The notes beneath the pieces are model-generated. The model was not told the origin of the DNA. It saw only the letters and a list, made by a program, of their open reading frames with translations, and made no database searches. A DNA stretch of 42,184 bases, from the NCBI RefSeq assembly GCF_003049505.1, contig NZ_PYWN01000077.1:1-42184 (forward strand), read 5' to 3'. Below, piece by piece: positions 23,869-31,732 of the stretch. Both the position numbers and the translations under genes were made by a program. Within the stretch, counting starts at the first letter, position 1; each line of letters begins with the position of its first letter. Origin of the DNA: Metasolibacillus meyeri. GTDB lineage: Bacteria; Bacillota; Bacilli; Bacillales_A; Planococcaceae.

Positions 23869-24852
23869 ATGAATAGTATAAAAGATTTTCCCATTCAAAC
23901 GGGTAAACATTGTGCAACAACGGCCCTTTCAGAAATCATGAAATTCAACGGTTATAATTTATCAGAACCAATGATTTTAGGGATTTCCAATGCTTTAAAC
24001 TTTATTTATTTGAATCCATTCCATGAACAATATTCTCGGTTAGTTTTTACACGCTCCCCTATGTTGGAATATGATTTCTTCAAAAATATTGGGATGAATT
24101 TTAAATGGCATAAAGACAGCCCTCTTGATTATCAAAAGATTACAGAATATATTGATAAGAATATACCCATCCTTGCATTAACAGATCCATCAAAGTTGGA
24201 CTTTTTTGATGTATCCATACCGAGTGCTGCAAGTCATACGCTAACAATTATCGGTTACGACACAACAGATAGAAGTTTAAAGATTTCGGATATGATAGGT
24301 AATCAAGTTTTTTCTTGTGACTATGAAAGTTTTTGTGAAGCCATGAAAATAAAGAAAACGCCTTTTTATGTAAGTAATATATGGGGAGTAGTAGAGAATA
24401 TAGACATATCACAAAGTATGGAGGAGCTCATTTTAAAGGGAATGAAAAGTAATGCTTTCAAAATGCTACAGCCTGCTACACATCATAGTGGGATTGCTGC
24501 CATAGTGAAACTTAGAGAGGAGCTATCAATGTGGGCATATTTGAATAACTATCGTTTCCTTTGTGCGCATGTATATAGTTCGATTGAAAAAATAGGAACT
24601 GGAGGAAGTGGTTTTAGAAATCTATATATCAAATTTTTGAAAGAAGCCTCTATGATTACATCTGAAATGGATATGACAGGCTTAATAAATAAAAAAATAC
24701 ATGTAGCTTCTTTATATAAAGATATCAGTAAATATTTCTATTTAGAGTCGAGGGATAATGGAAAGAGCTATATTCCTCAAATCCAACAGCTCCTATCCAA
24801 TTTAATCGAGGAGGAACATAAGTTTTGGGAGGAGGTTTCGAACAGTATATGA
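23869..24852 (+). CDS. BtrH-N domain protein (papain-like fold; acyltransferase or peptidase candidate)
   Basis: A 327-residue protein. Residues 1-150 match the butirosin BtrH N-terminal family: GKHCATTALSEIMKFNGYNLSE (candidate nucleophile Cys12), AASHTLTIIGYD (candidate His), ISDMIG (Asp). The C-terminal half resembles DUF4872 (SGIAAIVKLREELSMW). BtrH is an acyl-(4-amino-2-hydroxybutyryl) transferase, and the fold is related to Cys peptidases such as C39. Its role in a TOMM cluster is not established: leader cleavage at Gly-Gly and acylation are both possible. The ATG at 23869 follows AAAGGAAC; the longer frame overlaps the exporter gene. Its stop overlaps the next start (ATGA). Confidence 0.78.
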   Translation: MNSIKDFPIQTGKHCATTALSEIMKFNGYNLSEPMILGISNALNFIYLNPFHEQYSRLVFTRSPMLEYDFFKNIGMNFKWHKDSPLDYQKITEYIDKNIPILALTDPSKLDFFDVSIPSAASHTLTIIGYDTTDRSLKISDMIGNQVFSCDYESFCEAMKIKKTPFYVSNIWGVVENIDISQSMEELILKGMKSNAFKMLQPATHHSGIAAIVKLREELSMWAYLNNYRFLCAHVYSSIEKIGTGGSGFRNLYIKFLKEASMITSEMDMTGLINKKIHVASLYKDISKYFYLESRDNGKSYIPQIQQLLSNLIEEEHKFWEEVSNSI

Positions 24853-25352
24853 TAGATATTTACAACTTCTATTATAATACGGCTTTCATGAGTTTTTCGG
24901 AATCTATTTGGACACTACTATTGGGACTTTTATATCTGCCAATAGCTATTTTAATCCATGAATTAGGGCATGCTTTATTTGGTACGCTTGTCAAAGTGAA
25001 GATAACAGAAGTGAGTGTAGGTACTGGACAATCCTTATTTCAGTATGGAAGATTTAGAGTTAGGAGAAATTTGCTAAAGGGTTATTTTAAGTACGATGCG
25101 TCTAATCCTCTTACTACATATCAATCAATACTTCTCGCATTAGGTGGTATTATCGCGAATCTTGTGACGGCAACAGCGGTGTGGATATTGGGAGATATAG
25201 CCTATGCAGATTGGTATCGCCCTTTTATTCTGGTTTCTTATAGTATGGCAGTAGTTAATTTATTTCCTTTTAAAATGAAAAGAGAATCCGAGCTTTATGA
25301 TAGTGACGGGTTAATGGTTTTTAAGTCAATTAAATATGCGATGAAACGCTAA
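24849..25352 (+). CDS. M50-type (site-2-protease-like) membrane zinc metalloprotease
   Basis: A 167-residue membrane protein. A hydrophobic helix carries the HExxH zinc motif (LIHELGHALFG, near residues 36-46). A later NLFPF and ...YDSDG pair resembles the N-x-x-P and DG second motif of M50 proteases, and two or three other helices flank it. The ATG at 24849 overlaps the BtrH-like stop as ATGA and has GGAGGAGGT about ten bases upstream. Coupling implies the two act together. Leader processing, signal-peptide maturation and immunity are all possible; SagE-type CAAX proteases hold a comparable slot in streptolysin clusters. Confidence 0.8.
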   Translation: MIDIYNFYYNTAFMSFSESIWTLLLGLLYLPIAILIHELGHALFGTLVKVKITEVSVGTGQSLFQYGRFRVRRNLLKGYFKYDASNPLTTYQSILLALGGIIANLVTATAVWILGDIAYADWYRPFILVSYSMAVVNLFPFKMKRESELYDSDGLMVFKSIKYAMKR

Positions 25353-25726
25353 TACAATTTTGGTGGATTAGCGATAGTACTAAGATTTATATAGGAAAAT
25401 ATGATTTAGTAGAAGGGGCTATCTCTCTGAACAGGGACATGGACGCTATTAATAACAGTTGAAAAAATTTGCACTAAGAATTGAGGATGAAGAGGAAAAC
25501 GATAGGCACATCAAATACCCTTAGTCCTCAACCAATTTTAAACTTTTTCTCCATTTAGTTTATCAAAAGTACGCTGTCGCCGCTTATAGAGAAATATATT
25601 TGTGACCTTACTCTTTTGTTTTATTGGCTTCGTCCATTTGATGAGTACTGTTATGGTTTTATTATATATAAAGGAGATACAGCTGGGAAAAGACCCTAAG
25701 ATGAAAATAAGAGAGGGAAGTATTGA
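25353..25726. other. Intergenic region after the TOMM operon
   Basis: About 370 bp with no supported gene. One frame (about 25377-25461) reads KIYIGKYDLVEGAISLNRDMD and stops; it has no start or ribosome site and may be a relic. An inverted repeat lies at 25481-25531. Confidence 0.4.
25481..25531 (+). terminator. Possible terminator of the TOMM operon
   Basis: TTGAGGA / TCCTCAA arms, with extra flanking pairing (AATT / AATT and GAAG / CTTA nearby), enclosing a 37-nt loop and followed by TTTTAAACTTTTTCT. The long loop keeps confidence low. Confidence 0.35.
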
Positions 25727-26146
25727 GTGAGGAGATTAGTTGTAGTTTATTTAGCTATACTCATTGTGCTAGTTGGCTGTCAAAAAGAAGAAACTATTTC
25801 TTTGGATCAGGTGTTAAGTGCTTTGGTGGAACAAGAACTCCATCTAGAGAAAAGTAAAGTGAGTAAGGGTGACACCATTTTTGGCGCAAAACTTTATGGA
25901 GAAAAACCGAAAACATACCTTTTAAATAACAAATTTTTCTATATTTTTATTTATGATTCAAATGCTGATCGAATTGAAGCTTTAAATAAATTTAAAGAGA
26001 AAACCGCACTAATGAATCTACTCTCTTTTAGTATATATGAAAAAGACAATATGTTGATTTTTTATGTATATGAAGATCATGTAATAAATAAAAATATAGA
26101 AATCGATGATGCTATTAAAGAGGCATTAAATCATCTTGGAGGTTGA
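25727..26146 (+). CDS. Small lipoprotein of unknown function
   Basis: A 139-residue protein with a lipoprotein signal: RRLVVVYLAILIVLVGC, lipobox LVGC with Cys18. The rest is charged, with a possible two-sheet pattern (FFYIFIYDSNADRIEAL, MLIFYVYEDH). No family is recognised. The start is GTG 25727 after GAGAGGG. It lies alone between the TOMM operon and the MFS gene. Surface location would fit an immunity lipoprotein, as seen next to some bacteriocin genes, but nothing in the sequence shows that. Confidence 0.68.
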   Translation: MRRLVVVYLAILIVLVGCQKEETISLDQVLSALVEQELHLEKSKVSKGDTIFGAKLYGEKPKTYLLNNKFFYIFIYDSNADRIEALNKFKEKTALMNLLSFSIYEKDNMLIFYVYEDHVINKNIEIDDAIKEALNHLGG

Positions 26147-26239
26147 ATGAATTTTAGCTGTTGTATCTATGGGGAAAATTAGCTAAGAAATAGTTGTGAG
26201 CAATTTTTTTAGATTAGTTCGCAGGATGTTTTGGATATT

Positions 26240-26278
26240 GAAAAAGAGTTTGGGACATGTTGTTCCAAACTCTTTTTC
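26240..26278 (+). terminator. Terminator after the lipoprotein gene
   Basis: GAAAAAGAGTTTGG / CCAAACTCTTTTTC, a 14-bp perfect stem with an 11-nt loop. The A-rich and U-rich arms make it bidirectional. Confidence 0.8.
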
Positions 26279-26317
26279 GATAGACATAATTTACCAATTC
26301 AATAAACTGATTTTATA

Positions 26318-26333
26318 GATTGATTAATCAATC
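26318..26333. promoter_or_regulatory. Palindromic operator upstream of the MFS gene, copy 1
   Basis: GATTGATTAATCAATC, a perfect 16-bp palindrome. The sequence TTGATTAATCAATCAA recurs 35 bp downstream. It is typical of TetR-family repressor sites. Confidence 0.65.
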
Positions 26334-26352
26334 AAAATACAATAAAATGAAA

Positions 26353-26366
26353 ATTGATTAATCAAT
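26353..26366. promoter_or_regulatory. Palindromic operator upstream of the MFS gene, copy 2
   Basis: ATTGATTAATCAAT, a perfect palindrome repeating copy 1, about 25 bp before the MFS start. No TetR gene is adjacent. Confidence 0.65.
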
Positions 26367-26391
26367 CAATTTTGAGGTGGGGTGTTGTATT

Positions 26392-27678
26392 TTGAAAGAT
26401 ATGGTGAAATTGAAAAAGGTAAAATATCATTTATGGGCATTTCCAATAAGCAAATTAACATCGTCGTTTGGAGCACTTGTTTATGCGTTTGCAGTAAGCT
26501 TATATATTTTACAGCAGACGGGATCTGCTACAAGTTTTGCGTTAAGTTTAATTTGCAGTGCTATGCCTCGTACTTTAGTTGCGCCATTTGCGGGGTATGT
26601 AGCTGATAATTATTCAAGGAAAATGATTGTGCTGACAGGACAAACGGTAATCACCCTAGCGATTGCGGGATTGCTTACAGTTAGTTTGACGATAGGATTA
26701 TCTCCTTTAGCGATATACATAACGACGGTTATTACATCTATTGCTTCTCAATTTGTGAGCATCGCATTGAGTGCATCCATTACAAGACTTTTTGATGAAG
26801 CAAATGTCCAAAGAGCGATGTCCTTTAATCAAATAGCTATTTCTTTATCTTCAATCGGTAGTCCTATAATTGCTGGTATATTATTTGGCTATATGCCAAT
26901 GTCTATGTTTCTCATTCTCTATATGATGGCTACAACGAGTGCAGTTTTGTTAAATTCAACGATGGATTTCCATTTATTTGCGACAAAAAAGGAAGAAAAT
27001 CTGAAAGAATCGATGTGGCAAAGTATGAGAATGGGCATTGCTTATTTGAAATCACAGCCAATCATCATGCCAATGCTTTGGGTTGTCTTTGTTAATAATT
27101 TTTTATTTGGCGCATTTAACGTAGGTTACTCTTACACGCTCATTGAAATTCTCCAAATGCAAACACAGCATTTCGGGTTGACAGAGGCGGCATATGCTGT
27201 AGGGATGTTGTTGATGTCCATTTGGTTATCGGCACCAAAAAGGGCAGTGAAATTTCCTGTGTTAGTGGCGAAGCGTTGTATGCTTTGCATGGGCATAACG
27301 ATGATGGGTGTTACACTCCCTTTATTTTTGGATGTATCTTATATAATGATTGTTATCTACTATATAGCTCTAATGTTTGCTATTGGCTTATTGGAGCTCT
27401 TGGTAAATATACCGTTACAAATAATGCTACAAAAATCTGTTGACGATGAGTTTAAAGGACGTATTTTTTCCATAACAGAAACAATGTCAATGGCGTTGAT
27501 GCCGCTTGGAAGCGTTGTTTATGGCTACCTTTATGATATGCTTCCTGCACAATGGGTATTTATTATTTCAAGTTTGTTGTTAATGAGCGCTGTTATTATT
27601 TTAATAAAACCTTCTTTTATTCGACAGGCACATCCAGAGTTGAATATTCCTAAAAAATCAAAGCTATCATGGCGGTAA
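26392..27678 (+). CDS. MFS efflux transporter
   Basis: A 428-residue protein of the MFS_1/MFS_3 (transmembrane secretion effector) type. It has about 10-12 hydrophobic helices, with GYVADNYSRKMIVLTGQ the loop 2-3 motif A. VDDEFKGRIFSITETMSMALMPLG is the equivalent in the second half. It is a likely drug or metabolite exporter; the substrate is unknown. TTG 26392 is preferred as start: GAGGTGGGG ends nine bases before it. GTG 26377 lies inside the ribosome site and ATG 26401 is rather far. The two upstream palindromes suggest repression by a TetR-like protein encoded elsewhere. Confidence 0.85.
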   Translation: MKDMVKLKKVKYHLWAFPISKLTSSFGALVYAFAVSLYILQQTGSATSFALSLICSAMPRTLVAPFAGYVADNYSRKMIVLTGQTVITLAIAGLLTVSLTIGLSPLAIYITTVITSIASQFVSIALSASITRLFDEANVQRAMSFNQIAISLSSIGSPIIAGILFGYMPMSMFLILYMMATTSAVLLNSTMDFHLFATKKEENLKESMWQSMRMGIAYLKSQPIIMPMLWVVFVNNFLFGAFNVGYSYTLIEILQMQTQHFGLTEAAYAVGMLLMSIWLSAPKRAVKFPVLVAKRCMLCMGITMMGVTLPLFLDVSYIMIVIYYIALMFAIGLLELLVNIPLQIMLQKSVDDEFKGRIFSITETMSMALMPLGSVVYGYLYDMLPAQWVFIISSLLLMSAVIILIKPSFIRQAHPELNIPKKSKLSWR

Positions 27679-27683
27679 ATATG

Positions 27684-27720
27684 AAATATGAAATCTCAAA
27701 AGGGGGTTTCATATTTTTTT
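27684..27720 (+). terminator. Terminator after the MFS gene
   Basis: AAATATGAAA / TTTCATATTT, a perfect 10-bp stem with a 13-nt loop, running into TTTTT. Confidence 0.8.
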
Positions 27721-27738
27721 GTAGAATAATAATTGCAG

Positions 27739-27753
27739 AATTTTCTGTACTTT
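27739..27753. promoter_or_regulatory. CodY-like box upstream of opp
   Basis: AATTTTCTGTACTTT matches 12 of 15 positions of the CodY consensus AATTTTCWGAAAATT. Peptide-transport operons are common CodY targets in Bacillales. It is a single imperfect site, so only suggestive. Confidence 0.4.
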
Positions 27754-27881
27754 GAATGAAAAATCGAATATATTATTAAAATAACTAACTATTCAAAATA
27801 ATGAAATCACTCTCAAAGTGGTTTTGCAGTTACTATTTTGCATATTTTTCTCTTTATTTTTGAGAACAAGGGGGCAGCTAG

Positions 27882-28925
27882 ATGAGCCGAAAACAAATTC
27901 TTGAAGTGAAAGATTTAGAAACGAGTTTCTTTACAGACGATGGAAGAATCGCCGCCGTCGATCATATTAGCTTTTCTGTAGAGGAGGGTGAAATTCTAGC
28001 TATCGTAGGAGAGTCAGGTTGTGGTAAAAGTGTTACTTCGCTATCGATTATGGGACTAGTGCCAAGTCCGCCAGGTAAAATTACAAACGGTGAAATTTTA
28101 TTGGATGGTAAAAACTTGGCTACCCTTACCGAAAAAGAAATGCGACAAATTAGAGGAAGAGATGTTGCCATGATATTTCAAGAGCCAATGACATCTTTAA
28201 ATCCATTATTCACAATTGGAAATCAAATGACAGAGGCAATACGAATTCATAATAAAAAATGGACGAAGAAGCAAATCAAGGAACGTACAATTGAAATGCT
28301 GAGGTTAGTAGGCTTACCGCGTGCGGAGGAGCTAATAAAAGAGTATCCTCATCAGCTTTCTGGCGGGATGAGGCAAAGAGTGATGATTGCGATGGCTCTT
28401 GTTTGTGATCCAAAAGTATTGATAGCAGACGAACCTACGACTGCTTTAGATGTAACAATTCAAGCGCAAATTTTAAAGCTAATGAAAGACTTGAATACTA
28501 GGCTGCAAACAGCAGTTTTATTAATTACACATGATTTAGGCGTTGTAGCTGAAACATGTGAGCGTGTTGTCGTGATGTATGCGGGGCAAATTGTAGAGCA
28601 AGCACCTGTTCAAGAAATTTTTGAAAACCCGCAGCACCCGTATACAAAGGGACTTATTCAGTCGGTACCAGATATGCGTTATAAAAAAGATGCATTATAC
28701 TCCATCCCAGGTAATGTACCGAAGCCGGGCTCCATACAAGAGGGCTGTCGCTTTGCACCACGTTGCGAATATGCCTTCGAACGCTGTAGTGCCGAAAACC
28801 CCGCACTTTATAGCAAATCGGATGTACATACAGCACGTTGCTTTTTACTAGATTTAGAACATGAAGCAGTGCTTCACGCGGAGATGGGGGGGCAGGTCGA
28901 TGACGAACGTATTGCTGAAAGTTGA
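27882..28925 (+). CDS. oppD: Oligopeptide/dipeptide ABC transporter ATPase (OppD type)
   Basis: A 347-residue ATPase. Walker [10 protein letters not shown]-loop IFQEPMTSLNP, signature LSGGMRQR, Walker B VLIADEPTTALD, H-loop ITHDLG, and a C-terminal oligopeptide/dipeptide domain with the Cys-rich CRFAPRCEYAFERCSAENP (an Fe-S or metal-like cluster in this family). It energises peptide uptake with OppF. The ATG at 27882 follows GGGGGCAGCTAG. First gene of oppDFABC; oppF overlaps its end by 26 bp. Confidence 0.92.
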   Translation: MSRKQILEVKDLETSFFTDDGRIAAVDHISFSVEEGEILAIVGESGCGKSVTSLSIMGLVPSPPGKITNGEILLDGKNLATLTEKEMRQIRGRDVAMIFQEPMTSLNPLFTIGNQMTEAIRIHNKKWTKKQIKERTIEMLRLVGLPRAEELIKEYPHQLSGGMRQRVMIAMALVCDPKVLIADEPTTALDVTIQAQILKLMKDLNTRLQTAVLLITHDLGVVAETCERVVVMYAGQIVEQAPVQEIFENPQHPYTKGLIQSVPDMRYKKDALYSIPGNVPKPGSIQEGCRFAPRCEYAFERCSAENPALYSKSDVHTARCFLLDLEHEAVLHAEMGGQVDDERIAES

Positions 28926-29874
28926 GAATTTGACGAAATATTTTCCAATTCGAGCAGGTATGTTAGCCCGCAAAGTCGGAGATGTCAAAGCAGTCAACGG
29001 TATATCATTTGAAGTTTATGAAGGTGAAACATTAGGTATTGTAGGAGAATCTGGCTGTGGCAAATCAACAACAGGTCGCGTTATTATGCGTTTGCATGAA
29101 CCGACAGGTGGCAAGGTCACTTTTGATGGTGTGGAATTAACCGCATTATCAGGCGAAGAGATGCGCAAAGCCAGACGAGATATTCAAATGGTGTTTCAAG
29201 ATCCATATGCATCATTGAATCCACGTCATACGATAGAAAAAATTTTAGAAGAGCCTTTAATCGTACACGGTATCGGTACACCTGAGGAGCGTAGACGTAA
29301 AGTCATTGAGTACTTAGAAGTGGTTGGCTTGAGCGCATATCATGCGAAGCGTTACCCACACCAATTTAGTGGTGGTCAACGTCAACGTATTGGCATTGCG
29401 AGAGCCTTGATGACAAATCCGAAGTTAATTATTGCGGATGAACCAGTATCAGCACTTGATGTATCAATTCAGGCACAAGTTTTAAATTTAATGCAAAAGC
29501 TGCAAGAAGATTTAAAACTAACATATATTTTTATTGCACATGATTTAGGTGTTGTTCGTCATATTAGTGATCGTGTTGGCGTGATGTATCTTGGCAGCAT
29601 GGTTGAATTGGCGAATAGTGAAGACTTATACGCCGAACCGTTGCATCCTTATTCGCAGGCATTGTTATCTGCTGTGCCAATACCTGATCCTAATTATGAG
29701 CGAGAGCAAGTAATTTTAACAGGGGATATCCCAAGCCCTGCAAATCCACCGACGGGTTGTACATTCCATACACGCTGCCCGATGGCTATGGATGTTTGTA
29801 AGCAGCAAATTCCGCAATTCAGGGAAGTTAAAGCGGGTCATTCTGTTGCCTGTCATTTATATAATGATAGATAA
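28900..29874 (+). CDS. oppF: Oligopeptide/dipeptide ABC transporter ATPase (OppF type)
   Basis: A 324-residue ATPase: Walker [11 protein letters not shown]-loop [12 protein letters not shown], signature FSGGQRQR, Walker [14 protein letters not shown]-loop IAHDLGV, and the C-terminal oligo_HPY region with [15 protein letters not shown]. The partner of OppD in the heterodimeric ATPase. The frame is open to 28861, but the ATG at 28900, with GGGGGGGCAGGTCG, gives the normal N-terminus ([16 protein letters not shown]). The 26-bp overlap with oppD implies coupled translation. Confidence 0.92.
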   Translation: MTNVLLKVENLTKYFPIRAGMLARKVGDVKAVNGISFEVYEGETLGIVGESGCGKSTTGRVIMRLHEPTGGKVTFDGVELTALSGEEMRKARRDIQMVFQDPYASLNPRHTIEKILEEPLIVHGIGTPEERRRKVIEYLEVVGLSAYHAKRYPHQFSGGQRQRIGIARALMTNPKLIIADEPVSALDVSIQAQVLNLMQKLQEDLKLTYIFIAHDLGVVRHISDRVGVMYLGSMVELANSEDLYAEPLHPYSQALLSAVPIPDPNYEREQVILTGDIPSPANPPTGCTFHTRCPMAMDVCKQQIPQFREVKAGHSVACHLYNDR

Positions 29875-29911
29875 CGATGATATAGATATAAAACATTTAG
29901 GAGGGGTTCAT

Positions 29912-31534
29912 TTGAAAAAGAAGTTTTGGCTACTCGGTTTTATGTTATTAGCACTTTCTATTTTTTTAGTAGCATGTGGTGCTGATGAAGGAAATGAAGA
30001 TAACGGTTCATCAACAAATAAAGATAGTACAGATGGCGGTAAAGAAGGAACTTCAAAGCCTCAAATTTTAGTATTTGGTCGCGGGGGCGATTCGGTATCT
30101 TTAGATCCAGGAACTGTAACAGATGGTGAATCATTTAAAGTAACGCAAAACCTTTTTGAAACATTGTTAAACTTTGGTGAGCAGGATACAGCAATTCATC
30201 CTGGTTTAGCAAAAGAGTGGAGCATTAGTGATGATGGTTTAACGTACACATTCCAGTTACAGGAAGGTGTTAAATTCCATGATGGCACAGATTTTAATGC
30301 AGAAGCAGTAGTGAAAAACGTCAATCGCTGGAAAGGCGGTACAAAGGACGATTTCTATTACTTCAACTCAATGTTCAAAGCTGAAGGTCAAGATATTATT
30401 ACAGATGTAAAAGCTGAAGGGGATTATACAGTTGTCTTCACATTATCTCGTCAGCAAGCACCGTTCCTTAAAAACCTTGCAATGAGCCCGTTCGGCATTG
30501 CATCTCCAACTGCATTTGAAGCAGCAGGTGATAAATTTGGCGATCAACCAGTAGGAACAGGGCCGTTTAAGTTTGCAGATTGGAAGCGTAACGATTCGAT
30601 TACAATTGAAAAATTTGCTGATTACTGGCAAGAGGGGCTACCAAAGCTTGATAAAGTTATTTTCCGTTCAATTCCAGATAATTCAGCACGTTTGAATGAC
30701 TTAGTGGCAGGTAATATTGATTTAGCAGACGGTATTAATCCGTCTGATGGAAAAACAATTGAAGGTGATGCAAAACTACAATTAATTGAACGTCCATCAA
30801 TGAATATTGGCTATTTAGGTTTAACAAGCACACGTAAACCATTTGATAATAAATTAGTACGTCAAGCAGTCAACTATGCAATTGATAAGCAGGGAATTGT
30901 CGATGCGTTCTTTGAAGGGCGTGCACAAGTGGCGAAAAACCCAATGCCACCTTCAATTAGCGGCTATAACGATGATATTACAGGCTATCCATATGATCCA
31001 GAAAAGGCAAAAGCTTTATTAGCTGAAGCAGGCTATGATGGTACACCAATCGAGCTATGGGCGATGCCTGTGCCACGTCCATATATGCCAGATGGTGCAA
31101 AAGTAGCTGAAGTTATTCAAAAAAATCTTGAAGACATCGGTATGCCTGCAAAAATCGTCACATATGAATGGGCAACGTACTTAGATAAAGCGAAAAACGG
31201 TGAAGCAGATGCGTTTATGCTAGGTTGGACAGGGGATAATGGAGATGCTGATAACTTCATTTATACATTATTAGATGAAGATAATATTGGCAGTAACAAC
31301 TATTCATACTTCCAAAATGCAGAAATGCACAAATTATTAATTCAAGCACAGTCTGAAACGGATGAAAATGTGCGTATCGATTTATACAAACAAGCACAAG
31401 AAATTATTCATGAGGAAGCACCGTGGGTTCCATTAGCGCACTCAACGCCATTACTTGCTGCAAAAGCAGAAGTAAAAGGCTTTAAAGCGCACCCAACAGG
31501 CTCTGATAAATTATTAAATGTGTCAATTGAATAG
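29912..31534 (+). CDS. oppA: Peptide ABC transporter substrate-binding lipoprotein (OppA/DppA type)
   Basis: A 540-residue family 5 solute-binding lipoprotein. The signal LLALSIFLVAC has its lipobox Cys near residue 22 (LVAC-G), followed by a Gly/Ser/Asp-rich linker. The mature domain shows the family pattern (TYTFQLQEGVKFHDGTDFNAEAVV, PVGTGPFKFADW, VRQAVNYAIDKQGIV). It captures peptides outside the membrane. The TTG at 29912 has AGGAGGGG seven bases upstream; the longer frame overlaps oppF and destroys the signal. The ligand is not readable; heptapeptide-type quorum signals are taken up by such proteins in other Bacillales. Confidence 0.9.
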   Translation: MKKKFWLLGFMLLALSIFLVACGADEGNEDNGSSTNKDSTDGGKEGTSKPQILVFGRGGDSVSLDPGTVTDGESFKVTQNLFETLLNFGEQDTAIHPGLAKEWSISDDGLTYTFQLQEGVKFHDGTDFNAEAVVKNVNRWKGGTKDDFYYFNSMFKAEGQDIITDVKAEGDYTVVFTLSRQQAPFLKNLAMSPFGIASPTAFEAAGDKFGDQPVGTGPFKFADWKRNDSITIEKFADYWQEGLPKLDKVIFRSIPDNSARLNDLVAGNIDLADGINPSDGKTIEGDAKLQLIERPSMNIGYLGLTSTRKPFDNKLVRQAVNYAIDKQGIVDAFFEGRAQVAKNPMPPSISGYNDDITGYPYDPEKAKALLAEAGYDGTPIELWAMPVPRPYMPDGAKVAEVIQKNLEDIGMPAKIVTYEWATYLDKAKNGEADAFMLGWTGDNGDADNFIYTLLDEDNIGSNNYSYFQNAEMHKLLIQAQSETDENVRIDLYKQAQEIIHEEAPWVPLAHSTPLLAAKAEVKGFKAHPTGSDKLLNVSIE

Positions 31535-31553
31535 AATTTAATAAATAAAGAAA

Positions 31554-31590
31554 GGGCTGTCGAAAAAGATCCTATCTTTGCCGATAGCCC
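31554..31590 (+). terminator. Stable hairpin after oppA
   Basis: GGGCTGTCG / CGATAGCCC enclosing an inner AAAGAT / ATCTTT stem. There is no U tract, so it is more likely an mRNA-stabilising or processing element than a terminator. Confidence 0.45.
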
Positions 31591-31659
31591 AATCTTCAAT
31601 ATTAAAAATCTGCTAGAAGCGATATGTTTCTAGAGTAGTCTATCGACATTCATGCGAGG

Positions 31660-31699
31660 AGCTGTCTCACAATAACTTTTCAGACAGCTTTCTTTTTTC
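31660..31699 (+). terminator. Terminator-like hairpin between oppA and oppB
   Basis: AGCTGTCT / AGACAGCT (8 bp, 14-nt loop), then TTCTTTTTTCT. It lies inside the opp operon 34 bp before oppB, and so may be partial. Confidence 0.6.
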
Positions 31700-31732
31700 T
31701 AACAACAAGATTTTATAGAGAGGTGAAGAATC

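Noticed and set aside
17205..26300. Transposase or integrase marking the TOMM island
   Set aside because: No DDE, HUH or recombinase motifs were found in any frame of this stretch.
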